A DNA stretch of 59,591 bases from Nitrospira sp. CG24E (GTDB lineage Bacteria > Nitrospirota > Nitrospiria > Nitrospirales > Nitrospiraceae), in assembly GCA_002869895.2 (NCBI GenBank), contig NEWP02000027.1, forward strand, positions 192,656 through 252,246, in the 5' to 3' direction. The notes below the pieces were generated by a model. It was not told the origin of the DNA. It worked only from the letters and a program-made list of their open reading frames with translations, and did no database searches. The first letter of the stretch is position 1; each line of letters starts with the position of its first letter. Position numbers and translations under genes: made by a program. Of the stretch, positions 35,708 through 46,463 are shown piece after piece.

Positions 35708-36059
35708 TAAGTCTGTTGCAGCCTACTCGTGCAACATAGCAAGGTAGTTTCAGTAGTCCGTTAAGGACAAGTCTACTGCAACATCTTGCACTTATCCATC
35801 GCACAGTCTAATGCCATCAGTGGGATAAACTGAGAATCCCGCAGCCTATCAAGCTGTCATCGCGCTGTATATTCCGGATGACCGCTTTGAACGATGAGCT
35901 TTTAACAGTCGCAAAGAAAAAGAATATGGAGCTGGTTGACGGAATAGCCTCAGCACGCGGGACAGTTTCCGCTCTCTTTCTTTCCATGTCTTGCGTTTCA
36001 CGCTTCACGTTTCACGGTTTCTGAGGGCGAGGCGAAAGCAACAGTTGACGGGATCTATC
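35708..36059. other. Gene-free region with TTTCACG direct repeats
   Basis: No gene is supported in these 350 bases. At 35993-36018 the word TTTCACG/TTCACGC recurs three times (GCGTTTCACGCTTCACGTTTC). The same word set occurs at 56460 and 56715, so this is one arm of that repeat type. Confidence 0.5.
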
Positions 36060-37148
36060 TCAGCGCTGCTGGGGCTGCTCGTGCATGGTGCGGCAGAAGA
36101 GTTCGGTCAGGGTGGGATCGAAGGCTGTGCCTGCCTGCTGCTCGATCTGTTGGAGGGCTTCATCGATGGGGAGGGCTGTTCGATTCGGTTGCTCGGCGGT
36201 CAGTTGGTCGAATGCTTGGGCAATGGCGACAGTGCGGGCGAGCAGGGGTATGCGTTCCTCTTGTAAGCCAAAGGGATAGCCGGTTCCGTCCCATCGCTCG
36301 TGATGGAGGGCGATGATCTGTACGGCGTCGGCGGATAATCCCATCGCTCGGCCCATCTTCGCACCGAGTTCGGGACGATGGATCTGTTGGTCGGATTCCA
36401 GGTTCAGCACATGACCGTCCGGGATGCTGATCAAGTCGAGATCGTGTATGAGTGCGCCGAGTGCGAGCGATTGCTGTTCGGCGATGGGAAGGTTGAGTCG
36501 ATTGGCGACCAGCGTCGCATAAAAACTGACGCGGCTTCCATGATTGAGCAGGTGGCGATCCTTGGCTTCTAAGAGGTCGGAGATGAGAGGAACCAAGGGC
36601 GACGTCTCATCGTTCTGCGACGCAGACAGTGATCGCGCGCGGTTCATGGAGCAGTAATCGGAGAGGAGCGTCTCCCAGGCCTTCGTACAGGCCGGCTCAG
36701 GCCCCCAGAGGGCTGTCGAGCCGGCGAGGATCGGGCGCAGCTGATCGAGCCGGTGCTTTTTTTGCGCGGTCTGTAAAGAAATCGCCAACAGTTCTGAGGC
36801 ATTGAAGGGTTTCAAGAGGAAGCCGGCTGCGCCGTGGCGAATACAGTCCATCGCCGACTGCAGGCTGCCGTAGGCCGTGACCATGATGACCTCGATCTCG
36901 GCGTGCGCGCGCTTGATTTCATGCAAGAGGTCCGATCCTGAGCGATCCGGCAATTTCAAATCCAGGGTGACGAGATCGACGCCGTGGTTGTCGAGGACGG
37001 CCAGAGCTGCTCGTGCATTCTCTGCGGTGAGTATGTGGAAATCCTGCACGAGGATCTGCGTGAGGGCCGCGCGGGGGGCCGTCTCATCGTCGACGATCAA
37101 GACGGTCGGCTTTTGGTCGGCTGTGTCGGGGGCGAGTGTCGGAGGCAT
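36060..37148 (-). CDS. Response regulator with HD-GYP output domain
   Basis: 362 residues. The receiver domain (about 13-130) has the acidic pair in VDDE and the phospho-acceptor Asp in TLDLKLPD, and ends with the conserved Lys in LLKPF. A linker leads to an HD-GYP domain (about 190-350) with the HD pair in LIHDLD and the diagnostic HHERWDGTGYP. HD-GYP proteins usually degrade cyclic di-GMP. No partner kinase is adjacent. Confidence 0.9.
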   Translation of the reverse strand: MPPTLAPDTADQKPTVLIVDDETAPRAALTQILVQDFHILTAENARAALAVLDNHGVDLVTLDLKLPDRSGSDLLHEIKRAHAEIEVIMVTAYGSLQSAMDCIRHGAAGFLLKPFNASELLAISLQTAQKKHRLDQLRPILAGSTALWGPEPACTKAWETLLSDYCSMNRARSLSASQNDETSPLVPLISDLLEAKDRHLLNHGSRVSFYATLVANRLNLPIAEQQSLALGALIHDLDLISIPDGHVLNLESDQQIHRPELGAKMGRAMGLSADAVQIIALHHERWDGTGYPFGLQEERIPLLARTVAIAQAFDQLTAEQPNRTALPIDEALQQIEQQAGTAFDPTLTELFCRTMHEQPQQR

Positions 37149-37214
37149 ATAGCGTTACTTGTATCGGTATGCCCGCGACCGGTCAAGGAAATCTCGCAAA
37201 TACGAGGGCTTAGG

Positions 37215-37325
37215 ACATATCTGAGTTCTGCGTGCTGAGTTCTGAGTTTCAAATGAGCGAGAAAAGCGAGATAGGGGAGAGTTCAACGTTCAAGGTTTCA
37301 GTTCCAACAACCCAGAACTTCAAAT
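37215..37325. repeat. GAGTTCT-type word-repeat arms upstream of recA
   Basis: CTGAGTTCTGCGTGCTGAG and TTCTGAGTTTCAAA at the left, with a possible partner CCCAGAACTTCAAATCC at about 37310. Similar in architecture to the other word-repeat hairpins but weaker. Confidence 0.45.
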
Positions 37326-37380
37326 CCCGTCTGTTTCGCTTGGCCATTCTGCGGGCTAGGCTTTTTTCTCTCAACTTGGG

Positions 37381-37386
37381 TATAAT
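37381..37386 (+). promoter_or_regulatory. Possible -10 box of the recA operon
   Basis: A perfect TATAAT lies 35 bases before the recA ATG. The -35 region is weak (around TAGGCT), and no canonical LexA box was found. Confidence 0.4.
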
Positions 37387-37420
37387 CGCCCCCGATCTCG
37401 CTATCACAAGAGGAGCACCC

Positions 37421-38515
37421 ATGACTGAAAAAGACGATAAGAAACGCGCGCTGGATCTGGCCCTGTCCCAAATTGAGAAGCAATATGGGAAGGGGGCCAT
37501 TATGAAGCTGGGAGGAGCCGATGCTCCTGTGGATATCCCGGCGATTTCGACCGGTTCTTTGGGACTCGATATTGCGCTGGGCGTCGGCGGGCTTCCCCGC
37601 GGCCGTGTAATCGAGATCTTCGGTCCCGAGTCCTCAGGCAAGACGACCTTGACGCTTCATGTCATCGCAGAATCGCAGAAGGCCGGCGGCACCGCTGCCT
37701 TTATCGATGCGGAGCATGCGCTGGATTTGACCTATGCCAAGAAGCTGGGTGTGCAGGTGGACGATCTGCTGGTGTCGCAGCCTGATACAGGCGAACAGGC
37801 GTTGGAGATTGCCGAGACGCTCGTCCGGAGCGGGGCGATCGATGTCATTGTGGTGGACTCTGTGGCAGCGCTCGTGCCACGAGCCGAAATCGAAGGCGAA
37901 ATGGGCGATGCGCATATGGGGCTGCAAGCGAGGCTTATGTCGCAGGCCCTGCGCAAATTGACGGCGGCCATTTCCAAGTCGCAGACGACCCTGATTTTCA
38001 TCAATCAGATCAGGATGAAGATCGGTGTGATGTTCGGCAATCCGGAAACGACGACCGGCGGCAACGCGCTCAAGTTCTATTCGTCCGTGCGTCTGGATAT
38101 CCGTCGCATCGAGTCGATCAAGGAAGGGCAAGAAGTCACCGGCAGCCGTGTGCGTGTGAAGGTGGTGAAGAATAAGATGGCGCCTCCTTTCAAGCAGGCG
38201 GAGTTCGACATCATGTTTGCCCAGGGCATTTCGAAATCAGGCGAATTGGTCGACCTCGGGGTCGAGAAGAAGGTGGTGGAGAAGTCCGGGGCCTGGTACT
38301 CCTATCAGGGCGATCGGCTTGGGCAGGGGCGCGATGCAGTCAGAGACTTTCTGTTGAGTAATCAGCCGTTGGCTCGTGAGATTGAAGGGAAGCTGCGAGA
38401 CCTGGCCGGTCTGCCGGGACGCACGCCTGAGAAACCGGCTCTCGCGCCGGTGAAAGACGAAAGAAAACCCGATGAGAAGCGCGAGGAGCGGCGGCCGCAC
38501 AAGGTCGGTGTTTGA
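37421..38515 (+). CDS. recA: Recombinase RecA
   Basis: 364 residues. The ATPase that forms filaments on single-stranded DNA and triggers the SOS response. Walker [10 protein letters not shown], the IDAEHALD segment, loop residues around [23 protein letters not shown] and Walker B VVDSVAAL are all present. ATG 37421 is chosen from AGAGGAG upstream and the family start ([20 protein letters not shown]). It is followed by recX 105 bases later, with a word-repeat hairpin between. Confidence 0.98.
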   Translation: MTEKDDKKRALDLALSQIEKQYGKGAIMKLGGADAPVDIPAISTGSLGLDIALGVGGLPRGRVIEIFGPESSGKTTLTLHVIAESQKAGGTAAFIDAEHALDLTYAKKLGVQVDDLLVSQPDTGEQALEIAETLVRSGAIDVIVVDSVAALVPRAEIEGEMGDAHMGLQARLMSQALRKLTAAISKSQTTLIFINQIRMKIGVMFGNPETTTGGNALKFYSSVRLDIRRIESIKEGQEVTGSRVRVKVVKNKMAPPFKQAEFDIMFAQGISKSGELVDLGVEKKVVEKSGAWYSYQGDRLGQGRDAVRDFLLSNQPLAREIEGKLRDLAGLPGRTPEKPALAPVKDERKPDEKREERRPHKVGV

Positions 38516-38605
38516 AGAAGGCTGAGGTCGAGGTTGAGGTTGAGCGAAGATCATCATCAGACTCTCTTGGCCTTAACCTTAACCTTAACCTAAGCCTCAA
38601 CCTTC
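38516..38605. repeat. CCTCAACCTTAA-type word-repeat hairpin between recA and recX
   Basis: Left arm GCTGAGGTCGAGGTTGAGG and right arm CCTTAACCTTAACCTTAACC, then TAAGCCTCAACCTT. It could attenuate readthrough from recA into recX. Confidence 0.8.
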
Positions 38606-38620
38606 CATGAGAGCTGGCGA

Positions 38621-39088
38621 GTGACAGGCAAGACGGCGCCATCTCCCAATCGGTGGTTGCAACTTGCGCTGCGAGCGCTGGCCCGCAGTGATCGCACGAC
38701 GGCCCAGATAGAACGGTTGCTCACGGCGAAGGGGGCCACTCCCGCGCAGGTCCGTACGGCAGTTCGACGGTTGACTTCGTTGAACTACCTCGACGATGTC
38801 GCGTTTGCTTCTCGCTGGGCCGATCGGCGGCTTGCACGTATGCCGATGGGGCGAGCGCGTCTGCAGGAAGAGCTGCTCGCCACCGGTTGTCCGGAACCCA
38901 TCGTACAGGCGACGTTACGGGCCACCTACCGGAAGGTCAGTGAACGGGACCTGGCCATGCTGGTGGTTACGACGGCTGGAAAAGTCGCCTCGCCCCAGAT
39001 GCTTGGCCGCGTCACAAGGCTCTTGAGCCAACGTGGGTTCGATGAAGATACCATTGAGACGGCATTGGGAATGTTGAATGATCAATGA
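38621..39088 (+). CDS. recX: Regulatory protein RecX
   Basis: 155 residues, mostly helical, with the RecX three-helix repeats (ALARSDRTTAQIERLLTAKG, ADRRLARMPMGRARLQEELL, VTRLLSQRGFDEDTIETAL). RecX binds RecA filaments and limits their activity. GTG start at 38621, since the nearby ATG leads to an immediate stop. The last codons lie within an ATTCAACATT-type word repeat. It sits between recA and alaS, the usual bacterial order. Confidence 0.9.
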   Translation: MTGKTAPSPNRWLQLALRALARSDRTTAQIERLLTAKGATPAQVRTAVRRLTSLNYLDDVAFASRWADRRLARMPMGRARLQEELLATGCPEPIVQATLRATYRKVSERDLAMLVVTTAGKVASPQMLGRVTRLLSQRGFDEDTIETALGMLNDQ

Positions 39089-39178
39089 TGAATTTTGAAT
39101 TGTCGGAGTCGGAGTCGGACTCGATCTGATGATTTTCAAACATTGAACATTCAAAATTCAACATTTAACATTCGACAG
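39071..39178. repeat. ATTCAACATT-type word-repeat hairpin
   Basis: Left arm ATGTTGAATGATCAATGATG and TTTTGAATTGTCGG, right arm CATTGAACATTCAAAATTC and AACATTTAACATTCGAC, with a GGAGTC triplet in the loop. It covers the recX stop codon. Confidence 0.75.
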
Positions 39179-39214
39179 AAGAAGCGTTTATGAATAATGC
39201 GGGCTAAGGCTGGA

Positions 39215-40084
<870 letters not shown>

Positions 40085-40085
<1 letters not shown>

Positions 40086-40387
40086 GGATTGTTGCTTTTT
40101 ATGAACACCGATTGAAATTGAATGACTGCTTTGATGACACGATTTGCTTTGGGAGTGCCTTCGGGTGGAAGCACATCGGCATCTTGCAACATCGCGAGGA
40201 TGGCCATCGAGGCTCCGACAAATCCGGATGGGGTGGCAGCAGGGCCAGGCACTTGGGCCAGGATGGGACTGCCGGACCCCATCATCAGGCTACCCAGAAG
40301 AAAATAGAATGGCACGTGTCTGGGCAAGATGGTGTGGGAGGCACGTTTGAGTAGACTCGATGGGAGGCAGAGGGAAGAGGCAGGCAT
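40085..40387 (-). pseudogene. Head of a secreted-protein gene cut at the alaS junction
   Basis: On the minus strand about 100 residues can be read from ATG 40387: a basic N-terminus, a hydrophobic signal segment ([18 protein letters not shown]) and a mature start ([24 protein letters not shown]...). The reading frame runs into reversed alaS sequence at about 40085, so the rest of the gene is lost. I do not recognise the family. Confidence 0.55.
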
Positions 40388-40689
40388 GGAGCGGGATTAT
40401 ACAGTAGGGTAGGAGAGGGCGCTAGCGTTCAAACTGGCTAGCCCCTCCGGTATTATCGCTTGCATTTGAGGAGGCTAAGGAGTAGAGTGCAGATCGTGTA
40501 TCATCGCGAGGGGCCTGGTGATGGTACCAGGGAGAGTGACAAGGCCTGAGACCGATGTTGTTTTGGTTCTGCACGGGAATTTGATCGGAAGCCAGTCTTG
40601 AGCCGCCATGGTGTTTGCGTCTTCGGCCCACTCCTTCCTTACTTTGTTCTCGAGTCCAAGACAACACATACTTTCAAAGGAGGAGCCCA
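40388..40689 (+). other. Long leader of the RNA-binding protein gene
   Basis: About 300 bases without a gene. A hairpin (GAGGGCGCTAGC paired with GGCTAGCCCCTC) sits at 40414-40445. A second, GCGAGGGGCCTGGTGATGG with ACCAGGG partners, is near 40507-40533. A long structured 5' leader is common for cold-induced RNA-binding proteins, but I cannot prove the transcript start. Confidence 0.4.
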
Positions 40690-41001
40690 ATGGGTTCTAA
40701 GATCTATGTTGGTGGTTTGCCGTATTCCACAACCGAACAGGAATTGAGCGGTTTGTTTTCTGTTCATGGAGCGGTGACATCATCCAGAATCATCACGGAT
40801 AAGTTCACTGGCCAATCCCGCGGGTTTGGCTTTGTAGAAATGTCCTCGGATGCGGAAGCACAGGCCGCAATCACCGCATTAAATGGCACTGAGTTGGGTG
40901 GTCGCACGTTGACCGTCAACGAAGCGCGTCCTCAAGAGCCACGCACTGGTGGCGGGGGCGGAGGCCGTGGCGGTCGTGGGGGTGGTGGCGACCGGTACTA
41001 A
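40690..41001 (+). CDS. Glycine-rich RRM RNA-binding protein
   Basis: 103 residues. One RNA recognition motif (about 3-80) with RNP2 KIYVGGLP and RNP1 RGFGFVEM, then a Gly/Arg-rich tail ending GGGGDRY. It should bind single-stranded RNA; similar bacterial proteins are induced by cold. A strong AAAGGAGGAG precedes the ATG. It is followed by a terminator and then a DEAD-box helicase gene, a pairing seen in cold adaptation. Confidence 0.92.
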   Translation: MGSKIYVGGLPYSTTEQELSGLFSVHGAVTSSRIITDKFTGQSRGFGFVEMSSDAEAQAAITALNGTELGGRTLTVNEARPQEPRTGGGGGGRGGRGGGGDRY

Positions 41002-41023
41002 GCAGTAAAGAGTATTTACACGT

Positions 41024-41060
41024 CGGGGCTGCCTATCCGGCAGCCCCGCTATTTCCTTCC
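41024..41060 (+). terminator. Terminator after the RRM protein gene
   Basis: Ten-base GC-rich stem CGGGGCTGCC/GGCAGCCCCG with a five-base loop, followed by CTATTTCCTTCC. Confidence 0.75.
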
Positions 41061-41151
41061 TAGAATTGCCCATCAACGCGATGTGTTTCTCGGACCTCTG
41101 ACCAGGCCCGACCGTGCAGTCCCAGGAAGTGTGTTCCACACAAGGAGTTTT

Positions 41152-42489
41152 ATGTCTACGTTTGCTGATATGAATTTGCCCCAGTCCCTTGTTCAGCGCC
41201 TGACACAGGCAGGACTGACGATACCGACACCGGTGCAACAGGCGGCTATTCCGCTGGCGCTGAAGGGCCGGGACATTATGGCGCAAGCCAAAACCGGGAG
41301 CGGAAAAACACTGGCATTTTTGCTGCCGATTATCGAGCAGGTTCTGCGAGGGGAGACCTCTGCGCCCGCGCCTGGACCCTATAGTAGGTCCGGACCGAGC
41401 CATGCTTCTGGGCCGAGGTTCTTGGTCTTGGCGCCCACGCGGGAATTAGCGCTTCAGATTGAACTGGAGTTGCGTAAGTATGCGCCGATATCCGTGACCT
41501 CTTTGTCGGTGTACGGCGGGACCCCGATAGAACGCCATTACCGCGCCTTGCAGCGGCCGCCGATGGTCGTGGTCGGTACGCCTGGTCGGTTGCTTGACTT
41601 GGCCGGTTCCGGTCACTTGAAGCTGGGTGGTGTGAAGTTTCTGGTGATGGACGAGGCCGATCAGATGTTGGACCGAGGGTTCCTGCGGGATATTCAACGG
41701 ATCATTCGTCTTCTTCCGGCTGAACGCCAGACGTTGCTGTTTTCCGCGACATTTTCGGGAGACATTCAGACGCTTGCACAGAGCATGCAGCGGGATCCCG
41801 CAAAAATCTCCGTTGATCCGGGAATCAGCACTCCGACCACGATCGTCCATGCCTACTACGTTGTGCCGGGGGATCATGCGCGCACGCAACTTGTGCATAC
41901 GCTGCTCCAGGCCGTGACCGGTGGTGAACGGTCGATGGTATTCTGCGATCAAAAGTATAAGGTGCGGCGCTTGGCGTCCCATTTGGGTGGAGAGCAAGCA
42001 TCGGTCGGTGCGCTGACCGGCAACCATAGCCAAGCACAGCGGGAACGGACACTCGGCGCCTTTCGGGCCGGCCGTCTCCGCTCACTTGTCGCGACCGATG
42101 TGGCGGCCAGGGGTCTCGATATTCAAGATGTGACACAGGTCATCCACTATGAATTGCCGACCAATCCGAACTCGTATGTTCACCGGACAGGGCGGACTGG
42201 ACGGGCGGAGAAGGAAGGGGCGACCTACTTAATTTTGTCTCAGTCCGAAGAGCGGGAGTATCTTCGAATGGTGAGGCAATTAAAAATCGAAACGAAGAGG
42301 CTTGCCCTTCCCGTGTTGGCCGCTCTCCCGTCTCCGGCCCCCATGCCGGTCATTGAACGGCAGGCTCCGCACCAGCGGCCCCGTCGAAGTGCCGAGCCGT
42401 CAGGTCGGCGATTCCGCGAGGGTGAAAACAGGGGACCAGTCCATAGGTCTGGAGCCTCAACCGGTGGATCCAGGCACTCACGGTACTGA
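41152..42489 (+). CDS. DEAD-box RNA helicase
   Basis: 445 residues. Q-motif (IPTPVQQAAIP), motif I AKTGSGKT, PTRELA, GTPGRLLD, DEAD in VMDEADQML, SAT, and motif VI HRTGRTGRA are all present. A basic, low-complexity C-terminal tail (about 395-445) probably binds RNA. It unwinds short RNA duplexes in ribosome assembly or mRNA decay. AAGGAG lies before ATG 41152, so the longer frame from 41083 is not used. Confidence 0.94.
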   Translation: MSTFADMNLPQSLVQRLTQAGLTIPTPVQQAAIPLALKGRDIMAQAKTGSGKTLAFLLPIIEQVLRGETSAPAPGPYSRSGPSHASGPRFLVLAPTRELALQIELELRKYAPISVTSLSVYGGTPIERHYRALQRPPMVVVGTPGRLLDLAGSGHLKLGGVKFLVMDEADQMLDRGFLRDIQRIIRLLPAERQTLLFSATFSGDIQTLAQSMQRDPAKISVDPGISTPTTIVHAYYVVPGDHARTQLVHTLLQAVTGGERSMVFCDQKYKVRRLASHLGGEQASVGALTGNHSQAQRERTLGAFRAGRLRSLVATDVAARGLDIQDVTQVIHYELPTNPNSYVHRTGRTGRAEKEGATYLILSQSEEREYLRMVRQLKIETKRLALPVLAALPSPAPMPVIERQAPHQRPRRSAEPSGRRFREGENRGPVHRSGASTGGSRHSRY

Positions 42490-42619
42490 TAGAGCCGTCA
42501 TGCCACCGGACTGGGAATCGTCCGGTGGTACGTGGCGAGTTGTTGATGTTTGGTTTGCATTCTATCTGTTGTGTCTGGTGCCGCTTCCAATGGTAAGATA
42601 ACGACCGAAAGGTCGTCCG

Positions 42620-44626
42620 ATGCCGCCGTTTCAACTCGAAGCCCCATTCAAGCCCTGCGGAGATCAAGGTCAAGCCATCGGCAAGTTGGTCGCCGGGATT
42701 GTAGCCGGCCGCAAGCACCAAGCGCTGCTCGGTGTGACCGGATCGGGCAAGACCTTTACCATGGCCAATGTGGTTGCGCAGGTGCAGAAACCCACCTTGG
42801 TTCTGGTCCATAACAAGACGTTGGCCGGCCAGCTCTATCAAGAATTCAAACAGTTCTTCCCCCACAACGCCGTCGAGTATTTCGTCAGTTATTACGATTA
42901 CTACCAGCCGGAAGCCTATATTCCCCAAAGCAACACGTACATTGCCAAGGATGCATCCGTCAACGATGCGATCGATCAGATGCGGCATGCGGCAACATCC
43001 GCGCTGCTCCAGCGGAACGACGTGCTGATCGTCTCGTCTGTGTCCTGTATTTATGGCTTGGGCTCGCCGGAGGTCTATCTTGAGATGGTGATCTTCCTCG
43101 AAGAGGGCATGGAGATCAGGCGGGAAAAGATTCTGGCCAAACTCGTCGAGATCCAATATGCCCGCAACGATATGGATTTTCACCGCGGGACTTTCCGAGC
43201 CCGGGGCGACGTCATCGAGATTTTCCCTGCTTCGAACGAGGCGGTGTCCGTGCGGATTGAATTGTTCGGCGACCTGGTCGATGCGATCCATGAAATCGAT
43301 CCGCTGACGGGAAAGTCGATTAGAAAGCTTCCGAAGGTCACGATCTATCCGAACACGCACTATCTCATTGCCCCGGATCGGTATGAGCGGGCGATTACGG
43401 GCATCGAAGAAGAGCTGGACGAACGGGTCGCCTATTTCAAGAAGCAGAATCAGCCTGCGGAGGCCCAGCGGATCGCGCAGCGCACCAAGTTCGATCTGGA
43501 AATGATTCGGGCGATGGGGTACTGCCATGGCATCGAAAACTACTCGCGGCATCTGAGTGGCCGCGCGCCCGGTGAGCAGCCTCCGACGCTCCTCGACTAT
43601 TTCCCCAAAGACTTTTTGATGATCGTCGATGAATCCCATGCCACGATTCCCCAAGTAGGAGGAATGTACGAGGGCGACTATTCGCGGAAGCGTACATTGG
43701 TCGAGTACGGGTTTCGGTTGCCGTCGGCGATCGATAACCGGCCGCTCACATTCGCCGAATTTGAGCGCTGTCTCACGCAAGCGGTATACGTCTCCGCGAC
43801 GCCTGGCTCCTATGAACTAGGGCATTCGGCGGGGGAGATTGTCGAACAGATCCTTCGCCCGACCGGTCTGATGGATCCCCCTATCGATGTGCGCCCGGCC
43901 AAAGGACAGGTAGACCATCTTCTCGGCGAAGTACGCACTGAAGTAGCGCAGGGGGGACGTGTGCTGATCACCACCTTGACCAAACGTATGGCGGAGGATT
44001 TGAGCGAGTACTATCACGACCTGGGTATCAAAGTGCGGTATCTGCACTCCGATATCAAGACATTGGAGCGGGCTGAGATCATACAAGATTTACGGCGTGG
44101 AGGGTTCGACGTGCTGGTGGGAATCAATCTCCTGCGCGAAGGGCTGGATCTTCCGGAGGTCACCTTGGTCGCAATTCTCGATGCAGATAAGGAAGGGTAT
44201 CTTCGGTCCTACCGGTCGTTGATTCAGACGGCTGGGCGGGCAGCGAGGAACGTGCGGGGCCATGTGATTCTGTACGGTGATACCGTGACCGACTCCATGC
44301 AAATGGCGCTCGCCGAGACAGGGCGTCGGCGTGCGATCCAGTCCGATTATAATGCGCGGCACGGTATCGTGCCGACGAGTATCAAGAAGGATGTTCAATC
44401 GCTCCAATATGCGACGGCAGAAGCCATGGATCACGTGCAGTTGGATTTGGTTGCGGAATCGCAGGCTGCCTACGGAACAGAAGGCGCGACCGAACAGATC
44501 ATTAAACGGCTGGAAACAGAAATGAGAGCCGCCGCCAAGGAGTTGGAATTCGAACGGGCTGCGTCTCTCCGAAACCGGATTCGAGCCTTGAAGCTGAAAG
44601 AATTAGAATTGAAGCCGGAAGTCTAA
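42620..44626 (+). CDS. uvrB: Excinuclease ABC subunit B
   Basis: 668 residues. Helicase-fold protein that verifies DNA damage after loading by UvrA. Walker A GVTGSGKT, the beta-hairpin segment [21 protein letters not shown], helicase motifs near the C-terminus and a final UVR motif (about 620-655) that contacts UvrC are present. It appears monocistronic and ends in an AACCAA-type hairpin. Confidence 0.97.
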   Translation: MPPFQLEAPFKPCGDQGQAIGKLVAGIVAGRKHQALLGVTGSGKTFTMANVVAQVQKPTLVLVHNKTLAGQLYQEFKQFFPHNAVEYFVSYYDYYQPEAYIPQSNTYIAKDASVNDAIDQMRHAATSALLQRNDVLIVSSVSCIYGLGSPEVYLEMVIFLEEGMEIRREKILAKLVEIQYARNDMDFHRGTFRARGDVIEIFPASNEAVSVRIELFGDLVDAIHEIDPLTGKSIRKLPKVTIYPNTHYLIAPDRYERAITGIEEELDERVAYFKKQNQPAEAQRIAQRTKFDLEMIRAMGYCHGIENYSRHLSGRAPGEQPPTLLDYFPKDFLMIVDESHATIPQVGGMYEGDYSRKRTLVEYGFRLPSAIDNRPLTFAEFERCLTQAVYVSATPGSYELGHSAGEIVEQILRPTGLMDPPIDVRPAKGQVDHLLGEVRTEVAQGGRVLITTLTKRMAEDLSEYYHDLGIKVRYLHSDIKTLERAEIIQDLRRGGFDVLVGINLLREGLDLPEVTLVAILDADKEGYLRSYRSLIQTAGRAARNVRGHVILYGDTVTDSMQMALAETGRRRAIQSDYNARHGIVPTSIKKDVQSLQYATAEAMDHVQLDLVAESQAAYGTEGATEQIIKRLETEMRAAAKELEFERAASLRNRIRALKLKELELKPEV

Positions 44627-44710
44627 CCCGGTCTGTTTGGTTCATTTGGTTTGTTTAGTTTATCTGGTTGGTCTGGTTCAACCAAATAGACAAGACAAAC
44701 CATACAAACC
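44627..44710. repeat. AACCAA-type word-repeat hairpin
   Basis: Left arm GTCTGTTTGGTTCATTTGG and further GTTTAGTTTATCTGG words; right arm CAACCAAATAGACAAGACAA followed by ACCATACAAACC. It starts at the uvrB stop codon. Confidence 0.8.
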
Positions 44711-44791
44711 CGCCCTCACACTGACCACCGCGCGGATTGACTTTGTCCTTGGGTCGGGTTGAAACTGAGCACAACTCACAGCGGAGTTGCC

Positions 44792-45004
44792 ATGCCGGTT
44801 AATATGGATCCTGCCAATAAGCGAAGAAAACAGCCGTCGCCGCCACAGGCAGACCCTCCCGCTTCCGAGACGGAACAGACGCTGCCGAGGCAACCGACTC
44901 ATTTTGGCGAAGAAACGGAAGAAGACCGAGTGAAGGAACTTGCGGATGCGGAGTCAAAGAATCTGTGGGAGGCCACAGAAGTCATCGACATGGATAAATT
45001 CTGA
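44792..45004 (+). CDS. Small disordered acidic protein
   Basis: 70 residues, rich in Pro, Gln, Glu and Asp with a basic patch at the start (NKRRKQ). No domain or membrane segment is visible, and it is probably unstructured. GCGGAG precedes ATG 44792. I do not recognise a family; the gene is accepted mainly because it has a good start and sits alone between two repeat elements. Confidence 0.45.
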   Translation: MPVNMDPANKRRKQPSPPQADPPASETEQTLPRQPTHFGEETEEDRVKELADAESKNLWEATEVIDMDKF

Positions 45005-45140
45005 GGATCATATCTGCGCGAGAAAAGCGAGACTGGCGGGAAAGGCGAGACGTTCGGAAGCGCAACTTTCAAGTCGAGCAAAACTTCCGTAGGGCAGCCG
45101 AAGCCTCATTGGTTTGTACATTAGGGACAACGAGAACACC

Positions 45141-45357
45141 GCAGCGGGATGCTCAAAAAAGTCGTCCAGCAAGGCCGCAGCGAGTGAAGGGCCGAGGAGG
45201 TACAAACCGCACTTCGTGTGGGCCGTTCGCCCTTATAATAGATCTTGGCGGACGGAAAAACTCCTCAGTGATTCCCACGTCCGAACGGCGCTCGTTGGTA
45301 CGTTGAGGGTCTGAACGATGCGAGAACGAAGCTGGCGACCTTTTTCAGCATCCTGTT
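45141..45357. repeat. GCAGGATGCTGAAAAAG-family element (reverse orientation)
   Basis: Begins GCAGCGGGATGCTCAAAAAAG and ends CTTTTTCAGCATCCTG. It is about 217 bases long, with an extra internal segment (around 45196-45276) not found in the short form. The TAA stop of the exchanger gene on the minus strand lies at its edge (45356-45358). Confidence 0.8.
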
Positions 45358-46435
45358 AGGCAGGTAAGAAGAAAAAGGCAATCGCCAGCATCAAGTAGAC
45401 CCCTACCAACATGACGCCTTCCATCCAGTTCGATTCCCCGTCCATTGCCACAAATCCTACAACCAAGACCGACATCGTCACAGCGGCCACCTCGAACGGG
45501 GTGAAGATCAGATCCAAGGGCGCCCCGAACAGATAACTGGCAAAGACCAGCAACGGTGCAACGAGCAACGCAATCTGCAGACTGGACCCGACGGCAATAC
45601 CATAGGCGAGGTCCATCTTGTTCTTAACCGCCACCATCACAGCCGTGGAATGTTCCGCCGCATTACCGATAAGGGCAACGAGAATGACCCCGACAAAGAC
45701 CTGTGTGAGCCCAAGTTGCTGCGCAGCAGGCTCCAGCGCCCCAATTAACATTTCGCTCATCAGGGCCACGAGACAGGTCACTACGGTGAGCACTATAATT
45801 GATGAGCGGCGAGCCCAGGGTTGCTCTCCAAGGTCAGAGGCATTATGGGCTTCTCCGGCAAATAGATGGCGATGCGTCTTCAAGGTAAACAAGAGACTTG
45901 CAGCATAAATCATGAATAATATGAAAGATATTACGAGGCTTAAATTTCGCTCGACCGCGACGCCGCGATCTGGAACAGTGAAATGAAACAGCGCGGGAAT
46001 GATGAGTCCCACGGCGGCGAGAAGTAGGAGACTGGCACCCATTCCGGCTGCGGTCTGATTAAATCTTTGCCGCTCGTACTTGATCCCGCCGGCAAACATG
46101 GAGACCCCAAGCACGAGCAAGATGTTGCCGAGGATCGAGCCTGTAAGTGACGCTTTTACGACATCGTGAAGCCCTTCGCGTAGAGCCACGAGCGCGATAA
46201 TCAATTCCGCAGCGTTGCCGAGCGAGGCATTGAGTAGCGCACCGATGCCGGCGCCGACATGGGTAGTCAAATGTTCAGTCGCCCGCCCCAACAGGCCCGC
46301 CAGCGGAATAATGGCAAGACCGGCCGACACAAACACCAGTAATGGATCGGCTCGAAGGACTTCGAGCGCAATCGTCACCGGGACAAAGATGAGCAGGAAA
46401 TCGAGCCAGGACGTGAAGAGATATCGCACGCGCAA
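45356..46435 (-). CDS. Ca2+/cation:proton antiporter (CaCA family)
   Basis: 359 residues with about ten to eleven membrane helices. The two alpha-repeat motifs of CaCA exchangers are visible: [16 protein letters not shown] in the first half and [17 protein letters not shown] in the second, with opposite topology. It exports Ca2+ (or Na+/K+) in exchange for protons across the inner membrane. It is divergent from the gene at 46464 with a very short gap. Its stop codon lies in a repeat element. Confidence 0.92.
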   Translation of the reverse strand: MRVRYLFTSWLDFLLIFVPVTIALEVLRADPLLVFVSAGLAIIPLAGLLGRATEHLTTHVGAGIGALLNASLGNAAELIIALVALREGLHDVVKASLTGSILGNILLVLGVSMFAGGIKYERQRFNQTAAGMGASLLLLAAVGLIIPALFHFTVPDRGVAVERNLSLVISFILFMIYAASLLFTLKTHRHLFAGEAHNASDLGEQPWARRSSIIVLTVVTCLVALMSEMLIGALEPAAQQLGLTQVFVGVILVALIGNAAEHSTAVMVAVKNKMDLAYGIAVGSSLQIALLVAPLLVFASYLFGAPLDLIFTPFEVAAVTMSVLVVGFVAMDGESNWMEGVMLVGVYLMLAIAFFFLPA

Positions 46436-46463
46436 ACCCTAACATGACCGTAAAACTTTGTCG

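Noticed and set aside
37320-37420. LexA (SOS) operator before recA
   Set aside because: CTGTTTCGC at 37331 lacks the partner half; no canonical SOS box could be found.
42350-43780. 476-codon minus-strand frame opposite uvrB
   Set aside because: Lies entirely opposite the intact uvrB and DEAD-box helicase 3' end; no domain is recognisable.
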